Below, piece by piece: positions 10,961-23,221 of a stretch of DNA of 64,000 bases (position 1 is its first letter; each line of letters starts with the position of its first letter). This stretch comes from Parelaphostrongylus tenuis. Its lineage: Eukaryota; Nematoda; Chromadorea; Rhabditida; Metastrongylidae. The notes under the pieces were generated by a model. It saw only the letters and a program-made list of their open reading frames with translations, was not told the origin of the DNA and did not search any database. The DNA lies in assembly GCA_019055375.1 (NCBI GenBank), contig JAHQIW010004688.1, forward strand, positions 62,001 through 126,000, in the 5' to 3' direction. Position numbers and translations under genes: made by a program.

Positions 10961-12600
10961 TCTCTAGCAATCAGTAATGTTTTGAGTTAATTCCATCAAT
11001 GAATATATTTCGTAGACTTCATAAGTGCGATAGATGGTATCTCAAATTCACACTACCCGTTTTGTTTAATAAAGTAAAGATTGCGCGGTGAACAGTGATG
11101 AACTCTGCAAATAATTAAGGTATGATCTCTGGCCACTTGCACCCAGCGCTTTCTTAAGAATCCACTACTGACGCCTTACCTTAGCTATACCTAGGAATCC
11201 AAGGGTAATGTCTTGATCATAAATCCACTGCATCTGTAAAGGACACAAACTTCTCAAGCCTTAATCGAAACAAAAGAAATTTTCTGATGATTATCATCCA
11301 TGAGGTGAAGAAAGAAAGTAGATGCGGGAGGTGCGCGGATCCACACCACATGTGTTGACCGCCTTCCAAGAAAAAACCGTCCAATAATAAAAAAAATTAT
11401 AGCAATACAGTGGGTCCACTCTTCAATAGATTTCAGCCTTTGGAAGTCTTCAAAAAGCGGTAGTTGTTGAGCTGTTCGTTTCAGGTGTTTTCTAAAGACC
11501 ATGTTCAAATTTTAGCTTACTAGGTGTTTATCTTTGAGGCATGCATCTGATCTGTTTATGGTACGCTTATACAGTGCAGTACAATCGTGTTTAGGCCTTG
11601 ACAAGCTCGTCAGTAAAACAGTGCCTTTTGTTTTAGCTAATCCTCTTGGGTAAACCAAACATAGAGGAGACACACAGGCGGACTATTCACATGTGCCATA
11701 AAGTCAAAGAAATCACTAAATGTCACTCTTGTAAACTTGATTGATTTCGGCTGGTTTCTGTGAGATATCATACCGTTCGTTGTGAGTGTATTCTTGAAAT
11801 TAACCTTAAATTCTAGTATGACTAATAATTTTTTTCAGCACTTCATGTGGTCATGGACACTTGTTGAGTCAACACACGCGTGTTAGTTGGTTCCTCCCAC
11901 GAGGATTGGCTAAGGCGAAAGGCATTGTGCAACTGACGAGGTTGTCAAGGCCTAAGCACGAGTGTACTGCACTGTATAAGCGCCTCATAACAGATCAGAT
12001 GCATGCCTCAAAAAATAATTACCAAGTAAGCTAAAATTTAAAACATGGTCTTCAGATAACACCTGAAACGAATTAATCGACAACTACTGTTCCTTAAGAT
12101 TTCCTAAGGCTGAAATCTATTGAATCGTGGAATCACTGTATTGCTATACATTATTGCAATATTGGAGCATTTCTCTCGGAAGATGGCCAGCACATATGGT
12201 GTGAATCCGTGCACGTCCCGCATCCACTTTCTTTCTTCGCCTCATGCATGATAATCATCAGAAAGTTTCATGTTTTGTTTCGATTACCGCTTGAGGAGTT
12301 CGTGCCCTTTCCAGATGCAGTGGATTTATGATCAAGACAATATCCTTGGATTTCTAGGTATAGCTAAGGTAAAGCGTCAGTTGTGGATTCTTAAGAAAGC
12401 GTTTGTGCAAGTGGCCAGAGGTCAACCTTGATTATTAGCAGCGTTCATCACTGTACACCGCGCAATCCTTACCTCTTTGAACACAGCGGGTAGTGTGAAT
12501 TTGAGATAACATCTATCGCATTTATTGAGTCTTCGAGATAGACCATTGATTCAATTTAATCAAAACATTGCTGATTGCTTAGAGAATGCTATCCACATCT
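10960..12600. repeat. Palindrome with about 730 bp arms
   Basis: The left arm, about 10960-11690, reads in reverse as about 11880-12600. Landmarks are CCACTGCATCTGTAAAGG at 11226 against CCTTTCCAGATGCAGTGG at 12308, and the GACTTCATAAGTGCGATAGA block near 11015 against its reverse near 12505. The spacer is about 190 bp. The inner part of each arm carries a CACGTG-type repeat fragment. No coding sequence was recognised. Confidence 0.75.
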
Positions 12601-13217
12601 AAGAGAAAAGTTCAGCTTGAGTGCGCACTCGGCGCCGTGGCGATTGCTACATGCATAATCATTTTTGATGAATTATTAAGTGTTATTCAATTTTCATTTA
12701 CCGATGACTTTTGTCTGGAGCTTGTTTAGAACTAGAGATTATCAAAACTAAAGAATCTTAATGTTATCTCCTTTGTACAATGCAATACAATTAATTTAAT
12801 ATCAAATTCAGTGTAATTGCGTAATAAACCAGCATTTTCCTCTATACAAGTCAGATATGGCTAAGCCAAAAGCATGTGAGCGGGTAGAAAATATCTTGTT
12901 CTATCAAAGTTCTACAAGAGTTCCAGATATTTTTGCAAAATGGAGGAAACAACCTCGATAAAACAACGAAAATTGCTCAATTCGCTCTGCGCGCATCGAT
13001 TTTCTATAGCGGTCCCTTAGGGGTCAGTGATAAATATCTATTTCTCTGGCGCAATAAGTGCATCTTTTATTTTAGCGCTTTCGATGTGATTACAGAATAA
13101 GAGATGTCGGTAAACAAAGCGCAAAGAATGGAACGACAGATGAGGTGGCCTATTTGTTGCAGAAGTGTGTACAATCATATTTGACGTAATCAGACCTACA
13201 AGCTATGATAAAGTCAC

Positions 13218-13320
13218 CTTATTTCTACTCTTGATCAGGAAAAAGCTGCCTGCATAAGCAACAGATAGCGCCATGGCGAGATTCTCGGCGACTTGAAGTG
13301 CCAATGCTCCCATTGGGAAC
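13218..13320 (-). pseudogene. Solitary M13 exon copy
   Basis: Reverse-strand copy of the M13 W-x-x-C-I exon, with an AG acceptor (CATTTAG) and a GTGACT donor. It is two bases shorter than 1154-1258, so its frame is shifted. It lies in the left arm of the LINE-spaced palindrome, with no other M13 exon beside it. Confidence 0.6.
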
Positions 13321-14189
13321 CTAAATGGTAACGAATAAAAATAGTTATAATGAATAAAAAAAATAAATCTCTAGATGTTCAATTATTCGTGCACTACGCA
13401 TTCTACTCCATTAAGCACTGTGGACGAAACTGGACGTATGTTTGTTTCTATAATGACTTGCACGAATCTAGTGATGTATCACGTTGATATTTTGTCCTTC
13501 CAGATAGTAGCAGTGTGAAGATTCCAGAGGGCTGCGGGATTTGATTTTCAGTGAGCACAGGATTCAACTAATGACACTATGTGCGTAGCCAGTAACCACT
13601 GCACTACACCTTCAATTCTTTAACGGAAGCAAACGGAATGAAACGAAATCTATATCATGGCCTCTACACCTACACTGTAGTAATTAGGCAAGAAGCCAAC
13701 AGGAGAATCCAGGCGACCTTCTTAGATAAAGGATTGTTGTTCAAAGTCCACGAACACATAAAAAACTCTCGTTACCGAAACCAGAATTTTTCAACATCCT
13801 CATTTCACGAAATTCGAAACCCGCCCTACACCTAGAAGGAGATGAGGAACCATAAGTTGCGCACTAATTTTGCGATTTTAAAGAGATAAAATAAAGATGC
13901 GATTTTAAAGAGATTAGATAAAGATTTTGCGCACTGTCACAGCATGCCCCGAATTCGGTCGTAATATGGCCAATTCTAATGAGAACGAATAAACCCTACC
14001 TTAGTGGTGTTTTAACCAAACACACTGGATCGGAACTCCTGAGCAGGACGACGATACCGCATTTGTAGGTATATATCAAACGTCGATACCAATCAGCACA
14101 TCAATTAATTTTTGATGGAGCTGCATGATGCAAAACATGATCGTAGATATAATTTGACAGTATCAATTAATGATTTGATATTAATGATA

Positions 14190-14390
14190 TGCCCAGAGCG
14201 CAGGTGGTGGCAGTAGTTAGAGGTTTTTTGTGTCGCACACAACGTCAATGCTTTGATCTCGCACTCCCAGCAAGCTATATACCCCTCCGGGCTCGATAAG
14301 TGGGTTTCACACTGGTCCCATACTTGTCTGGGATGATAAGCAACATCAATTCGCTGCGGCGGTAGGCCACCGCAAGTCATTTAGAAGCCA
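14190..14390 (+). repeat. SINE-2, tRNA-derived
   Basis: The head resembles GCGCAGGTGGTGCAGTGGTT (box A), followed by a box-B-like region that is damaged in this copy. The tail carries CCCCTCCGGGC and CCACCGCAAGTCATTTA. Other copies: 15650-15860 (-), 47330-47525 (+), 39850-40080 (-). Tail pieces occur at 2540-2760 and 35400-35600. Confidence 0.7.
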
Positions 14391-14399
14391 GATATGTAT

Positions 14400-15640
14400 T
14401 CAGTCGTGTCAAATGAACTCATTGAAGAAGAATGTATGACGCCTCACTCAGGCATTGATCAACGCCGAAACTTCAACATATATCCTTTAGTTATCACCTG
14501 TATCACCTGCCGATCGTTTATCGTCGAGTGACTCGAGCGGGTACCAGCAACGCTTCCATTTACCCTGTCCCACGCAGGAGTAGCCTAGTGGGTCGGTCCT
14601 CCTCGCTCTAGGGATTCTCTGGTCATCTTATCTTTCTCCTAGGCTTTTAATGAGAATCCATCGAGTCGGTGGTCTTCCTGTGGAAAGCCTGCTATCCCGA
14701 GGAATCCAGTCGGTAACGGCTCCCGTCCATCGGTTGTCGTTGAAGAGCATTACGCGTCAGAACCCACCATATTTTAGACATCCTGGAGCGTTGAACGGCA
14801 TACTTGACCTTCGATTGATGACGTGGATCAGAGCTTCGGATCCTCGCTCTCATTTTCAAGATAAGGGGTACTTCTAGCATCGGCCTCCCGACTGCGCCTT
14901 GAATAACACCAAATGATCCCTCATTATGCTTACGTAGCGACCTGGTTTTTGCTGCATACTTTGAGTCAAGAATAATCGTCCAGTCGAAAAATTGGGCGTG
15001 GTGTCGGATGTTCTTCGTTTTCTTAACTACGGCATCGGTGCTTTCAAACGCTCCTTAAATCGCTTGTTTCCTTCTGCTCAACACTGACGCTAGATCATGC
15101 TTACTTCATGACCTAGGTAGACATAATTGGAGCATTTGTAGATGCTTTTTTCACTGAGGGTGTAAGGGCATTCGAAGTTCATTCGTTTCCTCATAAACTA
15201 CGTTTTCGTTAGAATTAGTCGACATTCAGTCTTCCCCACAGGCGCTGTCGGAATCGGTATATGCGACAGCAGTCATTATATGACTGCTTCGCGAAGGTGA
15301 AACTAAAATGCTCCGCAGACTTACTTTTCTGTTTATCGTGATTACTTTTCATATCACGTGAAGTGATGATGTTGGTGAAAGCTCATCCTAAACTTGAAGA
15401 TTTTGATGTATGACCGATTTTTATGAGGATTCACGTGTGTTCCAGTCCATCTACCATTTGACTGATTTTCAGGTTGACAAGACTTTTCTTTGGTATGGTT
15501 AGACGTCCTTAATCCTACGCTTTTCAGGTATACACAACTTTGATTTAACGGCCCTTGCAGATTGAAGAAAGCGCTTTCACCATGCAATCAAGTTTCTTTT
15601 CAAATGAAGCCTATAGTTAATTAGTTTACTTTTTTACTTT
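14400..15640 (-). mobile_element. RTE-type LINE 3' remnant
   Basis: On the reverse strand, frames broken by shifts spell the typical end of an RTE-class polyprotein: RRKQA.WG.F (near 15040), AKTW.LR (near 14950), RSKVKYAVQRSRMSKIWW (near 14800) and a following ..P.DIKR-like region. This part lies after the reverse transcriptase domain. The element is dead, with several frameshifts. The same segment occurs at 47545-48690 in the opposite orientation, also between palindrome-arm sequences, so the two share one ancestral insertion. Confidence 0.75.
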
Positions 15641-15649
15641 TTACAACTG

Positions 15650-15860
15650 AATGCATATCTGGCACCTAAATGACTTGCGGTGGCTTACCGCCGCAATGAG
15701 TCGATGCTGCTTATTCTCCCAAACAAATGGGGGACCAGTCTGGAACCAACTACCTAGCCCGGAGGGGTATATGACTTAGCTAGCTGTGAGTGCGAGTTCA
15801 AACCAGTGACGTTGTGCGCGATGCAAAACACCTCTAACCACTGCACCACCTGCGCTCTTG
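15650..15860 (-). repeat. SINE-2, inverted copy
   Basis: Reverse-strand copy of the tRNA-derived SINE. Box-A-like GTGGTGCAGTGGTTAGAGG is near 15835-15855, and box-B-like CTGGTTTGAACTCGCACT near 15790-15810. It pairs with 14190-14390 across the LINE spacer. Confidence 0.75.
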
Positions 15861-16664
15861 CATATCATTAATCATTGATTGATACTGTCAAATTATAACT
15901 GCGATTCATGCTTTACCTTATGCAGCTCCATCAAAAATAGTTGATGTGCAGCTTGGTATCGACGTTTGATATATACCTACACATGCGGTATCGTCGTCCT
16001 GTTCAGGAGTTCCGATCTAGTGTGTTTGGTAACACCACTGAGGTGGGGTTCATTCGTTCTCAATAGAATTGGCGATATTACGATCGAATTCTTGGCATGA
16101 TGCGACAATGCGCAAAATTTTTGATTTTGGTATCTCATCTCCTTCTATCTGTAGGGCCGTTTCGAATTTTGTGATATTGAGGATGTTGAAAAATTTTAGA
16201 TTCGATAACGAGAGTTTTTATGTATTCGTGGAGAGCTATGAACAACAATCCTTTCGTGTAAATAGGTCGTTTGGATTACCATTTTGACTGCTTGCCTAAT
16301 TACTTTAGTGTAGGTGTAGAAACCATGACATAGATTTCGTTTTATATTTTTCGTTTGCTCCCGTTTAAGAAATAAGGTGTAGTGCAGTGGTTATTGGGCA
16401 ACGCAAACAGTGTCATTTGTTCAATCCTGTGTTCGCTAAAAATCAAATCCTACAGTCCTCTGGAATTTTCACAATACTACTATCTGGGAGGACAAAATAT
16501 CGACGTGACACATCACTGAATTCGTGCAAGTCACTTTAGAGCAGACATAAGTCCAGTTTCGTTTACAGTGCTTAATGGAGTCGACCTCGTAGTGCACGAA
16601 CAATTGAACATCTAAAGATTAATTTTTAAATTCATCACGACTGTTTATATTCGTTACCATTTAG

Positions 16665-16770
16665 GTTCCTTTTTTGAGAGCATTGCATTCGTGAAGTTGC
16701 CGAGATTCTCGCCATGCCGCCTTCCATTTCTTATGCAAGCAGTTTTTTTCCCGATCAAGAATGGAATAAG
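16665..16770 (+). pseudogene. Solitary M13 exon copy
   Basis: Begins after CATTTAG and ends before GTGACT. The W is lost (TTTTTTGAGAGCATTGCATT), and small indels alter the frame. It pairs with 13218-13320. Confidence 0.6.
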
Positions 16771-19117
16771 GTGACTTTATCATAGCTTTTAGGTCTGATT
16801 AGTGCAAAAATTACTGTACAATCTTCTGCAGCACACAGGCCACCTCATCTCTCGCTCCATTTTTTGCGCTTTATTTATCGACATCTTATCTTCTGTAATC
16901 ACATCAAAAGCGTTGAAATTTTAAGGTGCACTTATAGCGCAGAGCAATAGATATTTACTTCTTACACCCTAAGGGACCGCTATAGAAATCGATGCGCGCA
17001 GAGCGATTTGAGCGATTTTCGTTGTTTAGTCGAGGTTGTTTTTTTCGTTTTGCAAAAATTTCGGAAACTCTTGAAGACCTTTGATAGAACAACATTTTTT
17101 TCTACCCGCTCACATGCTTTTGGCTTAGATTTACCTGACTTGTATAGAAAAACAATGCTGATTTTATTACGCAATTATACTGAATTTGATATTAAAATCA
17201 ATTGTATTGCATTGTGCAAAGGTGATATCATTTAGATTCTTCAGTTTTGATATTTTCTAGTTCTAGACAATATCCAGACAGAAGTCCATCATTTTAAATA
17301 AAAATTAAATAAGAGTTAATAATTTATTAAAAATGATTATGCATGTGGCGATCGCCATGACGCCGACTGCGCCCTCACTATTTTTTTAGTTGTAACAGCA
17401 CAATAAAAAATCCTTTTTGAAAAACCAAACATATCATTGAAATTGTTGAGAATTTTGCTATCGAATGTTCATTGAAATTCTGAATGAAATACTGTGTCCA
17501 CCGAAATTACTTGAGCGTGAAATAAAATCATGTTTTTACTATTATAGCAGAATATGTAAACCATTTGATAGTAAATTACACCGTTATAATTTTCGAGATT
17601 CAAGCTACCTAATGATAACTCAAATGCCGAAAAATAATAAAAGTACGCTTTTGATTATATGGGTGCAGATGGGGAATCATATATCTATTACTCTCCGCAA
17701 TGACGAGCGCGTGCTTTTCCTACACTTACTCCAGCTATATACTGCAATAAACTTCACATAAACCTCTGACAGGGGTGTTCAGTTGCAGAAGATGTCAAAC
17801 TACGTTCATCCAACACAGCCATTGTAGATGCATAATTAGTGCTTTATGTTTTTTTACAAGAATGTGGCAATACAGCTGAAAAAATGAAGGCTTTCAAGGG
17901 AAGTAATCGCTCTTTGTATAAAAAACTCTCGCAAAAGGTTTATTCGCGATACTCCATTCTTTGTAACGGTAGGACACTTCTTAAATATAAAAATCATCCA
18001 TGATTACCAATTAACCACAGAGTCTATACACCTAAAACATCAAAAAGGTGAGTGTTTCAAAATGAAGCTTCTACGATGCGATCCAAAATTCGTTTATAAC
18101 GTTTTCTGCTAGAGTTATGGAGGTTTTGGTTTAGTGGATTGTGAATCAATACTAAATTTCCAGGCTCTGAAGAAGGCGGTCCTCCGAAACGTTAACCACC
18201 TCGAATATTGTATATTCTGGCTGCATTACTGACTGTATCGCTATATGCTTAGCTAATTTTCAATAAATAATATCAAAAACACCTCGGAAAGGCTAAACAG
18301 AAGAAAACATTTATTAAATCTACGTCGAGGTTAATAGATAGTCGGTCTTGGAATTTTCTTCCTTAACTCATCGAGGTGTTGAATCTCCGTCATTGTTATA
18401 ATGATTTGAGACGATCCCAGCTCATCACCTCAAGTGATATTCAACAATTCGTAGTGATCTTTAGTGACGAAGTGCCGTGTCAAAAAGGTGGCCACAGAGC
18501 CGCATCATTTCTTTTCCACCACATTTTCGGCACTTCTGCGAGTTTTTTTCGAATTTATCGCTTTTTTTGTTACTTAGACCGACATTACGTTAAATGCTCA
18601 TATTGAGTGCTCGATGCAGGCACGTTCATTTATAGCGTTCAAGGAAAGCTATTTCTTGAGCATAAGGGAAATGTGTGAGACATGTGACCGAGAATTTAGT
18701 TGTTTGACTAGAAAAGATTTGCAGTGATGTAAGCCCCAGATGTTCATTAATGGTGATAACACTGAAGTCAACCATCTACACCTTCCATAGAGTTCTTGGC
18801 TGCCCGACGACGACCTGCTTGAAGATATGCTTTGCGACGTGATGCGCCCAGTCGGCCGACAAATTGATTGATGACCAAATGTGTTGGTATTTAGGAATAA
18901 ATCGAAGGATTTTGCAGGTAATATGTGATAATGGCAAATTGAGGTGCTTGATAGCAGATCATTTGATACAAAAGCTCGAATCATTACGAAATTCTCCAAG
19001 CTTGCAAAAAATTGTATAACTTGAACTACAACACTATGCAGTGGCACCATACCTGTGATCATTAATATTATTTCGATTTCTAATGAAGGAGAGATATGTG
19101 ATCAATCATCATATCTC

Positions 19118-19214
19118 TGCTTTTGATTGAAAATAAACTATTTGCACAAGCAGAAGAAAGTGGTATGGCGAGATTCTCGGCTGCTTCGTCTATGCAGCGC
19201 TCTCATTGTGGAAC
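19118..19214 (-). pseudogene. Solitary M13 exon copy
   Basis: Reverse-strand copy of the W-x-x-C-I exon preceded by CATTTAG. The donor is not evident. It forms the outer end of the palindrome 19145-21430. Confidence 0.55.
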
Positions 19215-21430
19215 CTAAATGGCCACGATTAAGCAGATACCATTTTGGATAAAGAAATAAAATTTCATTCATTTTGTCCGTCCGTTATTAATTCGTCTCC
19301 ATTCCATTGGGCATTGTAGAGTTAAGTGAATGCGGTTTTTTTGTTCTTCGGGAACAAATGAAGAAGCGACTCCCCCCTCCCGTCATTGCCCTACGGACCT
19401 TTTTATAATGCTGTAATATTCAAAATCATATCATGTTTTACATTCACAGCTTGCTCTTACTACTAGTTCGCTAATACTACTACGAAAAGCATTTGAACAT
19501 GTAGAGAATATGACGTTTTCCTTCGAAGAGGAAAAAGTTCTCAATCGAATAATAACAGCTTTTCACATGTGACCTGTCGAAGCTGGACCGATCGATCGAT
19601 GACATCGAATGGGCGGTCACCAGACTCGCGACCAAAACAAGCCGCTAAACAAGCGCGCGGATTATATGAAACTCGATTTTATTTCCCTGCTTCATGCAGT
19701 GAGACGGTATGTCCAGGAAATACGCACAGTTTTTGAGGTTGTGGGGACTTACTGGATTACGCAAAACTGGGAAAAAGCACCGATTGCGAAATTCAATTTA
19801 CTTTTCATTATTATGGAGCACTAAGAAGTTAGTTCAGGAAACCAAAAACATTATTAGAATCCTTGTCATTTGATGTATCATTTCGTTTCTAAAACTCTAA
19901 GAGAAAGACTCTGGTGAGCGAGAAATCTTGTAATGAGTAAAAAGTAAAATTATTGCTCTTTTTCCGCGCAATAAAAAAGCCTTTTCGAAAATGAAATATA
20001 TTATTCAAATTCTTATGAGTTAAGCTATGGATTGACTATTAAACATTAGACGCAATCAAAAATACGTTTTTCTAATGGAATGAAGTGAATAGAGGATAGT
20101 GCAAGCGATAATTTTTTGCGAAACCCAATATTCTTTGGCTGTTACAGCGTAATATTATGTCCACCATAGAGACCAAATAGATTGTTGGAATTCTTAAGAT
20201 TTGTTCAATGGATTGGTTTGTGAAACTCCGAAGGAAAAGCTTTGGGTAAGCGAGAAATATTTCAATGAGAAGAAGAATTTTATATTTGCTCTCAGCTAAA
20301 TAAGAAGTCTCTTTCAAAGATGAATAGATCATCAAAATTGTTTTGATATGTACTATCGAACGATCGTTTGAACAATAAAATAGACTAAGAAATACGTTCT
20401 TTGCAAAAGTCGAAATGGCGCTTGGCCAACGGGAATGTACTGATTCGTGTAGGTCGTTATTTAGGTTAGACATACATTCACAATCCTTTTCATGATTCAG
20501 GAACATGTGAAGGAACGGCCCCTTTCGCTGCACAAATTTCTTTCATTGTACTTCCATTGATCAATCGAAGGCTTAGATCTCTGGCTAGCGCTCTACGTGG
20601 CCAGAAGAAGTCTTTTTATAATGCTTCTTTGTGTTTTGCACATGCCTTTTTTGCAGTACAGAGCTCTTCCTCCAAACTACAAGTAGCCATTCGATAGCGT
20701 AAGTCCCCATAATTTCGAAACTGTGCTTATTTTCTGGATATACCGTCTCACTGCAGTGTAGACGGGAGATAAAATCGAGTTTCATATATTCCGCGTGCTT
20801 GTTTAGCGGCTTATCTAGGTCGTGGGTCTGGTGGCCGCCATTCAATGCTATCAATCGATCGGTGCAGCTTCGACCGGTAACATGTAAAGTGAGAATATGG
20901 TTATTCGATTGAAGAACTTTTTCTCTTCTTCGAAGGTAACCTCATATGAAACGTATGATACTACCTACAAAATTTTCTCTACATATTCATGCGCTTTTCG
21001 TGCTTTCACCGAACTAGTAGTAAGAGCAAGCTGCGAATGTAAAACTTGATACGGTTTTGAATATAACACCGTTATAAAAGGGTCTGTAGCGCAGTATTCA
21101 AAAAACTGTGCTATCAAATGATTATTTACACATATGAGAACTTTATGTCCAACGAGGAGTAGGGGGGGGGAGGGGGGGAGGGGTCGTTTCTTGATTTATT
21201 CCCGGAGTACGAAAAAGAACCGCATTCTCTTACCTTTACAATGCCTAATGGAATGGAGAAGAATAAATAGTGAACGGACAAATGGATGAGATTTCATTTC
21301 TTTATCCAAAATGGTACCATCTTATTCGTCGCCATTTATTTCCCACAATGGGAGCGCTGCATTAATGAAGCAGCCGAGAATCTCCCCATACCACTTTTTT
21401 CTGCCTACGCAAGTAGTTTCTCTTCAGTCA
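19145..21430. repeat. Palindrome bounded by M13 exon copies
   Basis: The left arm, about 19145-19700, reads in reverse as about 20770-21430. Both ends are the M13 exon, pointing outward. The spacer of about 1.1 kb holds short degenerate repeats carrying TCGATAG and GCTGTAACAGC landmarks. The plan is the same as at 43843-46235. Confidence 0.7.
21163..21184. repeat. G-rich tract
   Basis: A run of G interrupted by single A residues in the right arm of the palindrome. The matching place in the copy at 44100-44115 is a C run in the opposite orientation. Confidence 0.8.
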
Positions 21431-21435
21431 AAGGC
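21341..21435 (+). pseudogene. Solitary M13 exon copy
   Basis: Encodes PQWERCINEAAENLPIPL on the plus strand. The AG acceptor has decayed (CATTTATTTCCC). No other M13 exon adjoins it. Confidence 0.6.
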
Positions 21436-21439
21436 CTTT

Positions 21440-22400
21440 CCGTTACAATACTGGTACCCATTTTTGCACAAAACTCTTTTTACGCTACAGCGCATCTTCC
21501 TGTCAGCCGCCAACTATAGCAACTCATGCAACATTCATTGCTGTTTTATATTATCGTTCTATGTGAATGATAGCATAACGTGCTCGATTGTCAAGGTAAA
21601 CTTGAACGCGAGTTGCGGCGGTTGCGATGCGGGAGGACTGATACGCAGGGGAGGTACGCAGGCTATGGGCCGACGAGGCCGACAGTCGAGCGCCTTTAAT
21701 CCTCTTCGCAAACGCTTCCTTCTTCCTTTTAGGTTATCGATTGCCTATGATTGCTGCTTATGACTCGATGTGGCCCAGTTCAGTTGCTGATTGCTAACTT
21801 AGTCCATAAGACGTTACTTTGTCCACCACCTTTTACTTGATGGTCGACTGCTCCATGTTGTTCTAAGTATTGTAATTGCAAACCCAGGTCACGGACAATT
21901 GCCCAGTGGTGGGGGTTGTGGGCGACTCACCCCTAGGGATGGGTTGCAGGCTTTTAGGGCGATCTCGAACATCAGTGTGAGACTTTATGACTTATGACGA
22001 CTATGCTACTCACACACATCGTCGACCCGGCATACCGCCCTGGGGTTTCGTCATACCGAGGCGACTACGATAGCCTCCCTGGTTCCCCCGTCTCCTGATT
22101 GACGTTTGCAAACCTATTGACTAGACTACAATCGGTTCTCGCTCTTTGCTCACGTATTTGACCCACGCTGACATACTACTCATGTTACGAAGTACCTATT
22201 AGTCGAGCTACTACAGTGTATTGATCGTTGCGTAATATGCCTTTTGATCCGCCAATTGAAATGGTTGGCGGATATGAATGTAGTTTATGTGATTATTGTT
22301 TATTTTAGGCTGTTTTCTATTAAGCGATTTATTCTGGCTGTTATTTCTAATAAATTAATTGGCGTGGCAGGCATACCAAAGCATAGCATTCGACAGGGCA
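21440..22400. other. Unassigned spacer, locally GC-richer
   Basis: It lies between two palindromic regions. The stretch 21600-22120 has a higher GC content than its surroundings and several CCC and GGG runs. I see no tRNA boxes, splice-bounded exon or similarity to other parts of the window. It may be a remnant of an unidentified element. Confidence 0.35.
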
Positions 22401-22800
22401 TTCACTACTGTAACCACTACATCAGCCGTCAACGGCCTGGCCCGGGTAGTCGGTATAGACATTGAACCCATTCACGATGACCGATATTAGATACTAAAGG
22501 TCAAATGAAAAACTTTTTTTTTAACTGCTTCTAGCAGTGGTATGATGTTTCAAATATACCCATTGATGTAGAGCGATCACTGCAAAAGTTTTGCACGTCT
22601 CTGCTAAAGTTTTGCACATCTCTCTACATCACTGGGTATATTTGAAACATCATACCACCGCTAAAATCGGATAAATAAAAAAGTGTTTCATTTGATCTCT
22701 AGTACCCAATATCTGTCAGCGTGACTGGGTTCAATGTCGATACCGACTACCCAGGCCTGGGCGTTGATGGCTGGCGGCTGACAGAATGATGCGCTCTAAC
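22400..22800. repeat. SINE-1 type foldback, tail-to-tail
   Basis: 22410-22590 reads in reverse as 22610-22800. It carries the SINE-1 body (CGTCAACGGCCTGGCCCGGG near 22429) and the flanking AGTGGTATGATGTTTCAAA. The tRNA heads themselves are missing, leaving a short duplicated TTTTGCACATC centre. Confidence 0.65.
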
Positions 22801-22819
22801 CTTGCCCTTGTAAGAGACC

Positions 22820-23221
22820 ACATGCGTGGCTCAAAACTACCAGGCATATTGAAATTTGAGCGCAGTCCTACGAAATTGCGCGGCCACCAGACCCACGAAT
22901 TAGATAAGCCGCTAAACAAGCACGCGGAATATATGGAACTCGATTTTATTTCCCGTCTACTCTGCAGTGAGACGGTATACCCAGAAAATAAGCACAATGT
23001 CGAAATTATGAAGAATTACGCTATCGAATGGCCACTAATAGTTTGGAAAGAGCTCTGTACTGCAAAAAAGGCATGAGTGAAACACAAAGAAGCGTTATAA
23101 AAAAACTTCTTCTGACCACGTAGGGCGCTAGCCAGAGATTCAAGCCTTCAATTGATCAACGAATGTACAATGAAAGGAATTTGTGCAGCAGAAGCGCGAT
23201 TCCTTCACTTGTTCCTTAATC
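22820..23221. repeat. Arm-family sequence
   Basis: Corresponds in reverse to 20500-20860 and directly to 44430-44790. It contains the CCACCAGACCCACGA block. It continues directly into the left arm of the large palindrome. Confidence 0.55.

Larger units (their letters stand above)
12620..17390. repeat. Palindrome with an RTE LINE remnant as spacer
   Basis: The left arm 12620-14390 reads in reverse as 15650-17390. Landmarks: GTGCGCACTCGGCGCCGTGG near 12622 against the reverse near 17367; an M13 exon at 13218-13320 (-) against 16665-16770 (+); and SINE-2 at 14190-14390 against 15650-15860. The arms match the inner arms of the 23-31 kb palindrome but extend inward past its 260 bp spacer. The 1.26 kb spacer here is a LINE fragment. 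Confidence 0.75.
16290..20500. repeat. Direct copy of the large-palindrome right arm
   Basis: It runs parallel to 27373-31612. Landmarks in order: the tRNA-like block (16375-16440), the M13 exon (16665), the region rich in short repeats (17390-18130), a GTTAACCACCTCGAATATTG block (18190), an M13 exon in reverse (19118-19214), the CCAGACTCGCGACC block (19619) and the ACATTCACAATCCTTTTCATG end (about 20490). Frames of up to about 150 codons on either strand are unrelated to known domains and are not conserved between copies. Confidence 0.7.

Noticed and set aside
18649..19062. 137-codon minus-strand open frame with mirrored relatives at 24.3-24.8 kb and 29.6-30.1 kb
   Set aside because: Copies share DNA sequence but not an intact frame, and there is no domain. 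Similarity comes from the repeat, not from coding constraint that I can show.
20072..20533. 153-codon minus-strand open frame
   Set aside because: It lies in the short-repeat spacer and arm sequence. Related copies (44750-45200, 31150-31600) are broken at other places, and no domain is visible.
21311..21763. 150-codon plus-strand open frame
   Set aside because: It runs through an M13 exon copy in a different frame and into unrelated spacer. It is a chance opening.
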